A stretch of DNA of 11,021 nt from Flavobacteriales bacterium. Its GTDB lineage: Bacteria; Bacteroidota; Bacteroidia; Flavobacteriales_D; Parvicellaceae. Location: assembly GCA_027047735.1 (NCBI GenBank), contig JALTUD010000670.1, forward strand, positions 1 through 11,021. Direction: 5' to 3'. Below the pieces are notes generated by a model. The model had not been told where the DNA came from, searched no databases, and saw only the letters and a program-made list of their open reading frames with translations. The translations under genes and the position numbers were made by a program. Below are positions 1 through 7,315 of the stretch, piece by piece (position 1 is the first letter of the stretch; each line of letters begins with the position of its first letter).

Positions 1-1865
1 TGGAGCATATCAAAAAGAACGGAAAACTAATGTCTATTTATGAATTGCAAGCCGTAGATGGATTTGATATTCCCATTATACTTGCTATCAATCCGTTTGT
101 TACCGTAAAATCAGAGTTTTATTCGCCGCATACATCGTTTAAAGAAATGATGGATAATGCCAAAAATTATGTGTTTTTGCGTTATACACGAATTTTAGAG
201 CAACAAAAGGGATATAATCCAATAAGCGATGATGATTGGGCTAGTAGTTCCAATAGCCATTATTTGGGAAATAAAGATAAATTGTATATGCGGTATCGGT
301 TTAAATACCTCAACAATGTAAGTATCGGATTTACGGCAGAAAAAGACGCAGGGGAATCTTTTTTGGGGAACAAGCGTGCAGAACAACTCTTTAATTTGCA
401 GCAAAACAAAGGATTTGATTTTTATTCGGCTCATTTTTACATACGAAATGTTGGGAAAATAAAAGGATTAGCCATAGGAGATTATCATATGCAATTGGGG
501 CAGGGGCTCACCTTTTGGACAGGTTTAGCTTTCGGGAAAATGGTAAATGTAATGAGCTTTAAACGAAATGCAAGAGGAATAAAACCTTACGCCTCGGTGG
601 ATGAAAACAATTTTTTAAGGGGAGCGGCAATCACCTACAAATTGCATAAGAACCTTGATGTAACAGCATTTGGGTCAAGAAAAAAAATAGATGCCAATAT
701 AGCAACAGTTAGCGATTCATCTAATCAGAACATAGACGGAATCAGTACTTTCACTTCGTTTCAATCCACAGGAAATCATAATACCGTAGGTTCGTTAACC
801 GACCGCCACAGTTTAGAAGAAAACTACGCCGGCACCAACCTTAAATTTCACAACAATAACCTTTCTGTTGGTTTAACAGGAGTTTATTCTTATTTCGGAG
901 GAGAAATAAAACGAACGCTAAAACCTTATAGTCAATTTCAATTCAATAGCAATCAAAATTTGGTGTTAGGTGCCGATTACAGTTATTTGTACAAAAACTT
1001 CAACCTATATGGAGAAGTTTCCCGAAGTCAAAATGGAGGAACGGCTCAATTGCACGGGTTGCTGGCATCATTAGACCCTAAATTATCCGCATCAATCCTT
1101 TACCGAAATTACGGAAAAGATTACCAATCCCTAAGAAGCAACGCTATAGCCGAAAACAGCACCAATGTAAACGAAAAAGGACTGTTATTCGGGTTGGAAG
1201 CACGTCCCAACCGATTTTGGATAATAGACGCTTACTTAGACCAATACAAATTTCCGTGGCTACGTAATCAAACCGATCAACCTAATACTCGCGGATTAGA
1301 CGGATTGGCACAAGTAAAATATCAACCCTCAAAAAAATTAGAAATGTATGTGCGGGTTCGCAATCGCTTAAAGCCCAAAAATAAACCCAATGTAACCAGT
1401 GGCGTATCACAAGTAGAAGAAGCTTCAAGTTGGTATTATCGTTATCAGGTAGCCTATAAAGTAACCGAAACCATTCAGTTGAAAAACCGCGTCGTATTTA
1501 GAACCTACAAACAAGGAACACAAGCAGAAGAATACGGATATTTAGTCTATCAAGATATAATTTATAAACCATTATCGGGTCCCCTTTCCTTCACGTTCCG
1601 TTATGCTCTATTCGACACCGATTACAACACCAGAATCTACGCCTACGAAAACAATGTGCTTTATTCTTACTCAATCCCCGCCTACTATAACCGCGGAACA
1701 CGAACACAACTCACCGTAAGATACCGAATAAAAAAAGGAATCGACTTATGGTTACGATGGGCACAATGGCACTACGATAACGTAGAAACGATTGGTTCAG
1801 GCTTAGATGAAATACAAGGAAAAAACAAAACCGAAATCAAGGCACAGCTAAGATTTGTATTCTAA
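1..1865 (+). CDS. Helix-hairpin-helix / outer-membrane beta-barrel protein (5' partial)
   Basis: The frame is open from the left edge (first full codon at 3) with no stop before the internal ATG at 30, and the residues before that ATG continue the motif, so the gene starts outside the window and the ATG at 30 is probably not the true start. The first visible part (about the first 30 residues, including YELQAVDGFD followed by INPFV) resembles a helix-hairpin-helix unit of the ComEA type, which usually contacts DNA backbone. The rest, roughly residues 130-611 from the ATG, is made of alternating aromatic/polar strands (for example LEMYVRVRNR, TQLTVRYRI) and ends in QLRFVF, with the C-terminal Phe typical of outer-membrane beta-barrels. 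Barrel and HhH calls are read from pattern. It converges on dprA across the repeat-filled spacer at 1866-2284. A role in DNA handling at the outer membrane is inference; it could equally be a barrel of other function with a protein-binding HhH. Confidence 0.8.
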   Translation, partial: EHIKKNGKLMSIYELQAVDGFDIPIILAINPFVTVKSEFYSPHTSFKEMMDNAKNYVFLRYTRILEQQKGYNPISDDDWASSSNSHYLGNKDKLYMRYRFKYLNNVSIGFTAEKDAGESFLGNKRAEQLFNLQQNKGFDFYSAHFYIRNVGKIKGLAIGDYHMQLGQGLTFWTGLAFGKMVNVMSFKRNARGIKPYASVDENNFLRGAAITYKLHKNLDVTAFGSRKKIDANIATVSDSSNQNIDGISTFTSFQSTGNHNTVGSLTDRHSLEENYAGTNLKFHNNNLSVGLTGVYSYFGGEIKRTLKPYSQFQFNSNQNLVLGADYSYLYKNFNLYGEVSRSQNGGTAQLHGLLASLDPKLSASILYRNYGKDYQSLRSNAIAENSTNVNEKGLLFGLEARPNRFWIIDAYLDQYKFPWLRNQTDQPNTRGLDGLAQVKYQPSKKLEMYVRVRNRLKPKNKPNVTSGVSQVEEASSWYYRYQVAYKVTETIQLKNRVVFRTYKQGTQAEEYGYLVYQDIIYKPLSGPLSFTFRYALFDTDYNTRIYAYENNVLYSYSIPAYYNRGTRTQLTVRYRIKKGIDLWLRWAQWHYDNVETIGSGLDEIQGKNKTEIKAQLRFVF

Positions 1866-1871
1866 TCATTT

Positions 1872-2011
1872 GGGCGTTCCCCTCATCTGCAAAACAAACA
1901 TATCGCTCTCGCGAAACGTTTGTTTTGCAGATGAGGGTCGGGCTATCCGTTATATCTTTTGGGTTGCATAAAGGCAACAACCCAAAAGGATGCCACTCCT
2001 ATCCCTAACGC
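1872..2011 (+). repeat. Structured repeat module A, copy 1
   Basis: A 140-nt element that starts 6 nt after the barrel gene's stop. GCGTT (1874-1878) can close on AACGC (2007-2011). Inside are a perfect 20-bp hairpin (1880-1899 with 1918-1937, 18-nt loop containing a CGC/GCG mini-stem), an invariant core starting GGTCGGGCTATCC (1936 on), and a second hairpin of 11 bp (1956-1966 with 1978-1988, 11-nt loop). Positions 1936-2013 match 10761-10838 at 72 of 78 positions without gaps. The first hairpin is unrelated in sequence between copies but keeps its fold. From memory, similar elements with GGGCGTT and TCGGGCT boxes are common between genes in Bacteroidota; I cannot name an established family. 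Strand is given by similarity to copy 2; the transcribed strand is unknown. Confidence 0.85.
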
Positions 2012-2160
2012 GAACGAAATTGGCGAATAGAAAGTGAATTTTTGGTTTCTTAGACGATGAATAAAAATTTTGCATAGCCCCAGCTATGGAAAAATTTTAT
2101 GAAGAAGGATAAGGAATCAAAAAACGCTTTGTGTCGTCTATTTTGTTCGTGTTAGGGATA
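2000..2160. repeat. Long imperfect palindrome with CATAGC hairpin (module B, copy 1)
   Basis: The whole 161-nt stretch can fold on itself around the loop CCCA at 2079-2082. The tip is CATAGC/GCTATG (2073-2078 with 2083-2088) flanked by a G/G mismatch. An A+T arm continues it (2061-2071 with 2090-2100). The outer end pairs TATCCCTAAC (2000-2009) with GTTAGGGATA (2151-2160), followed by about 16 more mostly paired bases, several as G-T pairs. The middle of the arms (about 2032-2060 with 2101-2132) is looser but still alignable. TTTCTTAGAC plus the hairpin tip recurs in copy 2. The shape resembles REP-like or MITE-like hairpins; no transposase gene is present here. Confidence 0.75.
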
Positions 2161-2182
2161 CAATCCCTAACGCAAGAAATTA
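2151..2182. repeat. Short inverted repeat and second copy of the module A end
   Basis: GTTAGGGAT (2151-2159) and ATCCCTAAC (2163-2171) form a perfect 9-bp inverted repeat with a 3-nt loop. ATCCCTAACGC at 2163-2173 also directly repeats the end of module A (2001-2011), and the likeness continues through GAAATT after it. The palindrome at 2000-2160 is therefore framed by direct repeats of the module A terminus, as after insertion into it or a partial duplication of it. Confidence 0.7.
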
Positions 2183-2284
2183 GGAAATAATAAAGTAGAG
2201 TTTAGTTTATAAATTTATAAAGAGGAAACAAATAGTCATTCTATATAGGTTTAAAACTTATACCATTTCAATGTTTAAATTGTA
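2183..2284. other. AT-rich spacer downstream of dprA
   Basis: This is the remainder of the gap between the convergent barrel gene and dprA. It contains a perfect 14-bp palindrome, TTATAAATTTATAA (2207-2220), but I see no gene and no convincing terminator with a T-run for dprA. Confidence 0.5.
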
Positions 2285-3388
2285 TCAAACAATCAACTCA
2301 TATCTTTTCCCCGGCAATTGTTTAACTGCACCTTTAAACTCTAAAAGCAGCAATTGAGCAGATAGTACACTCATAGTTGATTCGGTAACTATAGCCAGTT
2401 CGTCAATCGTTAAAGATTGTTTTTCTAAGGCATCAACAATAACCGTTTCCTCCGGAGTAAGCTCAATAAAAAGTTGAGGTTGAGGATTTTTTTGTATTTG
2501 TTTAGTCCAACACAGAGCTTTCGGTACATCTTCCGTATGTTGCAAAAGAAGAGCCTGTTTTGTCTTGATGAGGTGATTACACCCCTCCGAAAACACATCG
2601 CCCATTCGACCCGGAACAGCAAAAATATCCTTGTAATATTTTTTACCCAGTTTAGCTGTAATCATCGAGCCACCTGTCATAGTAGATTCAATTACAATAA
2701 TTGCATCGCACATTCCCGCAACAATTCTGTTTCTTTTCGGGAAATTTTCTCTGTTAGGACGCGTATTGATTTTGTACTCTGTCAATAGCCCCCCGTTATT
2801 CATCATTTTCTTCGCTATTGGTTTATGTTCAATAGGGTAAACAGTATTGATTCCCTGAGCTAACACACCCACCGTAGGCGTTTCAAAATCTATCGCATTT
2901 TTATGAGCGGCGACATCTATTCCATAGGCCAAACCACTTATGATGGTGCAGTCGTATTTCGACAATTCTTCTACTATGTTTCTACAGATATTTTTACCAT
3001 ACGAAGTCGCATTACGCGTACCTACGATGGAAATCATTTTAGGAGCGTTCAGATTAGCCCTCCCTTTAAAATAAAGAATAAGAGGAGCGTTCTCGTTTTG
3101 TTTTAATCGTTGCGGATAATTTGAATTATAATAACTCAGTATTTCAACATTGTTGGCAGAACAGTAATCTATTTGTTCTTTAGCAATGGTAAAAACAATT
3201 TCTTTTTCCAGTGCTTCCAACAAAGACTTTCCTAAATTACCCAATTGTAAATACGTTTCTCTACTTTGATGAAAAACAGCATAAGCCGAACCATATTGGT
3301 CAATGAGTTTTTTTGCTGTAACCGTTCCTATGCCCTTTACTTCAATGAGAGCAATAAGGTAAAAGTAATCAGGGTAGGAGTGTTGCAT
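2285..3388 (-). CDS. dprA: DNA-processing protein DprA (Smf family)
   Basis: DprA binds incoming single-stranded DNA in the cytoplasm and loads RecA onto it during natural transformation. The 367-aa product has the usual order. An N-terminal helical region lies at about residues 5-75, with VKGIGTVTAKKL resembling a helix-hairpin-helix. The Rossmann-like domain spans about 80-290, and a C-terminal winged-helix-like domain about 310-365. Diagnostic motifs are all present: GTRNATSYG (123-131), SGLAYGIDVAAH (151-162), FPKRNRIVAG (216-225), GGSMITA (239-245), VPGR (258-261) and GCNHLI (269-274). Length fits the family. The ATG at 3388 shares one base with the upstream gene's TAA stop, so translation is probably coupled to it; the stop is TGA. 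Identity is firm. Whether this organism is competent is not shown, since no uptake or pilus genes are visible. Confidence 0.97.
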   Translation of the reverse strand: MQHSYPDYFYLIALIEVKGIGTVTAKKLIDQYGSAYAVFHQSRETYLQLGNLGKSLLEALEKEIVFTIAKEQIDYCSANNVEILSYYNSNYPQRLKQNENAPLILYFKGRANLNAPKMISIVGTRNATSYGKNICRNIVEELSKYDCTIISGLAYGIDVAAHKNAIDFETPTVGVLAQGINTVYPIEHKPIAKKMMNNGGLLTEYKINTRPNRENFPKRNRIVAGMCDAIIVIESTMTGGSMITAKLGKKYYKDIFAVPGRMGDVFSEGCNHLIKTKQALLLQHTEDVPKALCWTKQIQKNPQPQLFIELTPEETVIVDALEKQSLTIDELAIVTESTMSVLSAQLLLLEFKGAVKQLPGKRYELIV

Positions 3389-5379
3389 TATTTTTTCTCT
3401 AAGATTAACGTAATTTTATTAAAATCTGCTGCCGCATTAATCACTCTTCTGTAATCATTAAAGTCGCTTGCAGGCAATCGAATGACGTCATAAAATTCAT
3501 CCGCTGTGATTATCAATTGATTTCCTTCTACCGTATAAGAGGATTCAAATTTCATTAATTCCTTTCCATCCCTACTAAAACTTTCTTTGATATTAATATC
3601 TTTCAAGTTGGCTATTTTATAGCTTTCAGGAATATTAACCGTAATGACCCTGTGGTATTTTTTTCTAAAATAAAACTCCAAGGGTTGTACCCTTTTTTTC
3701 TCTTGATACATTTCGGATTGAGGGCCAATCAATTCACCCACTTTAAAGAGGTAAGTGTTCCCTGCTTTATTCACAAAGTCAGAAGATTTAGCTTGTGCGT
3801 CAATAACCAAAGGAAGTTTTCCAAAGTATTTAGGGTCGTCATTCTCTACCGTTTTACTAATAATTTCTATGTTTTCGTTAATGTAAGTAATTTGTTCTTC
3901 AATAGCTTTGTCTCTTTCTTTAATGAGATGAATATAGGCTTGAAGATTTTCTGCATAATAACCCCCCGTACTTTTATTTATATTCAAGTGGGTTGTTGTT
4001 ATATCTTCTTTATCAAAAGTAACTTCAATCAATAAGTTATCAAAGCTCTTTTCGTAAGGAGTCCCTTTGATGTACTTAATTTCTCCCAATCCGCTTTCCA
4101 TTGTTCCCAATTTTATTTTCTTAATAAATAAACCGTGATTATCCGTTAATGTAACTTCAGGAAAGCCTATTCTACTTCCTATGTTATCCGGAGATAAAGA
4201 TGCTTCAATAGAGGGAAAATAGAGAAGAAAATCTTGCAGGAAATTATCGGCCTCAAATTCAGGGTCAAATTTCAAATTAAATCTATCGCACGTTAAAACA
4301 ATCTGTGGGTTTAAGCCCATTTGCGAATACGCTTCAATATAGAGTTTTACAATACCGGACAAACTTCCTACTTTTTTATTCAATAAATAAGCTATTTCCG
4401 ATTGTTCTTTGGAACTGTTTTCTATGATATAAAAGTTCTTCTTGATATAATTTTCAAATGTTCTAATTTTATCTATTGTTGTACTTTCAGCATTTGCTCC
4501 GGATGTTTCAATCATTTTTTTTATCTTTTTTTTATCCTTTTTATCCGCAGCGTTGTAAAAATAACTGTAAATACCTTTAGTCGTATTGGCGTAAGAAATT
4601 AAGTTTCCTTTTCCGGTATTTGCATTGTACTCCAGTTTGTATATCAAAAACTGTTTATTAGCTTCGTAGGCAGCATAATCCTCATCTTCCAACTTCTCTA
4701 TATAAGGAGCTTTTATAAACCAATGGTTTCTATCTTCAATGATAGTATCGGTTTGGACAGAGTCCAAACCGTTATAACTTTTTGTAACAAATTCCAAGGG
4801 GCTTGGTGCATATAGATGAAATTCAATATTGTATTTGTCGTGGCTGGATTGCAGGGGTACCTTTCTCCCTGAATAACCGGGTTGTTTTTTTAGTAAAATG
4901 GTGTAATATTCAACGATACTTCCTTTTTCAATTCCTTCAAAAGCAAAATATTTGTACTCATTTCCTGTTTCGTCATCCGTTGCAGTCATTATTTTTGATT
5001 GGTTCAATTCGGTTACCTTTTTCTTCGAATCAATCACTCTAGCCATACTTTCTATAACTTTTGTACTTTGGTTGAAGGGAAGATAAACTTTATTGAATTG
5101 TTCAATAGCATCATCGGAATTTAACCAATATACGTGATGGATAACCCTGTATTCCTCTAATTGTCCCAGATTGTTAAAGTGAAATTCAGTAATAAATACC
5201 GACTTTAATTCTGCTAATTCTTTCTGTTTTATCTCATCAGTTAGCAGAGAATCATTGTATGCGTCCCATTTATAATTCAAGGAAATAGGTTTTGGTTCGT
5301 CTTGCCCATATCCGATTGTACAAAGTAAAAGTAATACTATTATAGAATACTTAAATAGTGATAATGTGAAAATTTGCAT
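3388..5379 (-). CDS. Exported DUF3857 / transglutaminase-fold protein lacking the catalytic triad
   Basis: I chose the ATG at 5379 (663 aa), 4 bp after the upstream stop; a TTG at 5403 would add 8 residues and overlap the neighbour. The N-terminus is a signal peptide (hydrophobic SIIVLLLLCTIGYGQ, likely cleaved near residue 26). Residues about 55-225 resemble DUF3857, about 300-395 the transglutaminase-like core, and the rest a beta-rich C-terminal region like DUF3858. The core position where relatives have YGDCKD reads VGSLSG (337-342), with Leu340 in place of the nucleophilic Cys. The expected NH(M/V)IL histidine segment appears as LQDFLLYFP (381-389), and no LDAT/LDPT-like Asp is evident. 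It is probably a pseudoenzyme, perhaps binding or regulating rather than cutting or cross-linking. It follows an intact relative and precedes dprA. Its ligand and exact function are unknown. Confidence 0.85.
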   Translation of the reverse strand: MQIFTLSLFKYSIIVLLLLCTIGYGQDEPKPISLNYKWDAYNDSLLTDEIKQKELAELKSVFITEFHFNNLGQLEEYRVIHHVYWLNSDDAIEQFNKVYLPFNQSTKVIESMARVIDSKKKVTELNQSKIMTATDDETGNEYKYFAFEGIEKGSIVEYYTILLKKQPGYSGRKVPLQSSHDKYNIEFHLYAPSPLEFVTKSYNGLDSVQTDTIIEDRNHWFIKAPYIEKLEDEDYAAYEANKQFLIYKLEYNANTGKGNLISYANTTKGIYSYFYNAADKKDKKKIKKMIETSGANAESTTIDKIRTFENYIKKNFYIIENSSKEQSEIAYLLNKKVGSLSGIVKLYIEAYSQMGLNPQIVLTCDRFNLKFDPEFEADNFLQDFLLYFPSIEASLSPDNIGSRIGFPEVTLTDNHGLFIKKIKLGTMESGLGEIKYIKGTPYEKSFDNLLIEVTFDKEDITTTHLNINKSTGGYYAENLQAYIHLIKERDKAIEEQITYINENIEIISKTVENDDPKYFGKLPLVIDAQAKSSDFVNKAGNTYLFKVGELIGPQSEMYQEKKRVQPLEFYFRKKYHRVITVNIPESYKIANLKDINIKESFSRDGKELMKFESSYTVEGNQLIITADEFYDVIRLPASDFNDYRRVINAAADFNKITLILEKK

Positions 5380-5383
5380 AATT

Positions 5384-7312
5384 TTATTTTTTAGAAAAAA
5401 CAACGGTTTCCCTTTGCTGTTTTTCTATTCCGGTAATGAAATCTCTAAAATCGGAAACTTCCTCTTCCGATAATTCAATAAAGTCAAAGACAATATTTTG
5501 CGTATAAATAATTGTATTGTCTTTAATCTTATAGTTGATTTCTGCTTGATATTTATCTTTTTTGAGTATAAAATCTTTAGGAAGATATTCTACTTTATAA
5601 TCTTTCGGAATTTCTAAAATAAAAACTTGCTCTTTTACAGATTTGTATTTATGCTCTAATGGTTCTTCTAAATCCTTTTCCGGTTTATATGAAGTTATTT
5701 CTTTATCCAAATTCAGATTGACATACAATTTGTCTTTATTTGTTTGTACATAATCATCTATGGTAAAATTATAATCAACAATAAAAGGAGCTTCATAATC
5801 AAAGTTATTTTTTTCTTCAATATCATTTACTATAAATTTATTGTTTCCCTTTTCCAATACATTTTTATAAAACTCTTTTTTATCATCTTCTTTAGTAATG
5901 GTTTCCAACTTTGAAAAAATAAAATCTTTTGGATATCCTTTTAAGATTTGTCTCCCTCTTCCCTTTAGGCTTTTTCCTTCTATTTCCAAAGAGCAAGAAT
6001 CATAAAACACGTTCTTCTTCGCATCAACAACGGGTATCTTTTTCACAATAAATCGATTAGAGTCTATTCCGATTAAACATTCTTTTCCTTGTATAAAAGA
6101 AGAGGGAAGTTCAATGTCCTGATATCTTCCCGTAGCATCCAGAAAATAAAAATTAGAATCTTTATCAATGTATGTCAATATCATATGATTATCAACAATA
6201 GGTGTAGGTACTTCCGTATAAGAATACGGTATTTTTCTCGTTCCTACCCAAGTCAAATATCCATTTAATCCGGCCTTGTTTAACATGACATCCAACAGGC
6301 TAGAATTATCTTTACAATCCCCATATTTTTTAGAAAAAACATCTTCAGCTTCTCTGGGTATAAACCCTCCGAGACCATCTTCAAAAGCAATGTATTTTAC
6401 ATTTTGTTGCACCCAATAATAAATATTCTTGACCTTTTCTAAGTCATTGGCAGCATCTTTAGTCAATGAGTCAACCAAATGAATAAGTTCTTCATCATTG
6501 GTTTCTCTATTAACATCTTTCACTAATGAATAATACCATTTATACAAACCTTCAACATCGTTCAGTAATTTTTTGGTTTCACCTGATTTTGTTTTGTACT
6601 CTGTAATCATAGGGATTACATGCGGTACTTTTTTTCGATAACTCGAATACTTTGTATACTCAAAAGGCGGTACATCTTTTAATTCCCAAGAGTGAATTGT
6701 TTTTCCTCCTTTTTGTGTTTTTGTATAATGATAATCAATTGAATCGGCATTAAAGTATTTAAACTTTAATTGAATAGCATCATCAACGGTAATGGTTACT
6801 TTTTTATGTTTTATAGGGTCGGTACTTCCCAAGTAAATGGTCTTTAAAAAACGTGGATTTTTGATGTAAGTCGTAAACTCTAATGAACTTTTTCCACCTT
6901 TGGCTAAATTGGGATAAATAAATTTTATCGTTTTCTGATCGTCATGAAATACCCCCGATAAATTATCTCCTATCGTAAAATCTGTTACCTTTTTGGGAAT
7001 ATATTTTGTGCCGTTATAGACGTACGACTTGGCTACAATGTCCTTGATTTCAAAAAAAGAAGAAAATGAAATAGATGCTTCGGAATCATAAGAAGCCGAT
7101 TCATCCAAATACAAAGTTTCCGTAAATTGATTTTCAGCGATGTTAATTTTATCCTTTTTTAAATGAATATCAATATCAAAAACCTCATCTAATGATATAG
7201 CTCTAGCCTCGGGGTATTTTTTTATGTATGTTTTCACCTCGGAAGGAACTTCCTGCCCCAAAACTAAAATACCTAAAAACAGTACAATATGTAAACTTAT
7301 TAATTTTATCAT
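5384..7312 (-). CDS. Exported DUF3857 / transglutaminase-like protein, triad intact
   Basis: This 642-aa protein starts with a signal peptide (LISLHIVLFLGILVLGQ, cleavage near residue 20), so it acts outside the cytoplasm. Residues about 40-225 fit DUF3857. The transglutaminase-like core (about 285-400) has the papain-type triad in order: Cys333 in KKYGDCKDNSSLL, His376 in DNHMILTY and Asp392 in FLDATGR. A beta-rich C-terminal region (about 435-620) resembles DUF3858. Such bacterial domains can be peptidases or acyl-transferases; the substrate cannot be read from sequence. It lies 3 bp after the MORN protein gene and 4 bp before the degenerate paralogue, suggesting the three exported proteins are made together. 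No lipobox is seen, so it is probably periplasmic and soluble. Family call is firm, function open. Confidence 0.92.
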   Translation of the reverse strand: MIKLISLHIVLFLGILVLGQEVPSEVKTYIKKYPEARAISLDEVFDIDIHLKKDKINIAENQFTETLYLDESASYDSEASISFSSFFEIKDIVAKSYVYNGTKYIPKKVTDFTIGDNLSGVFHDDQKTIKFIYPNLAKGGKSSLEFTTYIKNPRFLKTIYLGSTDPIKHKKVTITVDDAIQLKFKYFNADSIDYHYTKTQKGGKTIHSWELKDVPPFEYTKYSSYRKKVPHVIPMITEYKTKSGETKKLLNDVEGLYKWYYSLVKDVNRETNDEELIHLVDSLTKDAANDLEKVKNIYYWVQQNVKYIAFEDGLGGFIPREAEDVFSKKYGDCKDNSSLLDVMLNKAGLNGYLTWVGTRKIPYSYTEVPTPIVDNHMILTYIDKDSNFYFLDATGRYQDIELPSSFIQGKECLIGIDSNRFIVKKIPVVDAKKNVFYDSCSLEIEGKSLKGRGRQILKGYPKDFIFSKLETITKEDDKKEFYKNVLEKGNNKFIVNDIEEKNNFDYEAPFIVDYNFTIDDYVQTNKDKLYVNLNLDKEITSYKPEKDLEEPLEHKYKSVKEQVFILEIPKDYKVEYLPKDFILKKDKYQAEINYKIKDNTIIYTQNIVFDFIELSEEEVSDFRDFITGIEKQQRETVVFSKK

Positions 7313-7315
7313 TTG

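Noticed and set aside
1880..1937. Intrinsic terminator of the barrel gene from the 20-bp hairpin
   Set aside because: The stem is strong and close to the stop codon, but it is followed by GTCGGGC and not a T-run, and it belongs to the repeat also present upstream of another gene.
1872..2160. Integron attC-like sites, suggested by GGGCGTT and CCCTAAC boxes at palindrome ends
   Set aside because: The boxes do not fit the RYYYAAC/GTTRRRY consensus, no integrase is visible, and the copies flank an operon rather than single cassettes.
2260..2285. Hairpin after dprA (ATACCATTT with AAATTGTAT) as a terminator
   Set aside because: It is short, AT-only apart from one pair, carries a mismatch and lacks a clear T-run on the minus strand.
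2474..2788. Plus-strand open frames inside dprA and the other minus-strand genes
   Set aside because: They are antisense to well-supported coding regions, show no recognisable domain and have biased composition expected from the opposite strand.
5380..5403. TTG start at 5403 for the pseudo-transglutaminase gene
   Set aside because: It adds eight charged/hydrophobic residues before a normal signal peptide and overlaps the upstream gene by 20 bases; the ATG at 5379 gives a cleaner signal peptide and 4-bp spacing.
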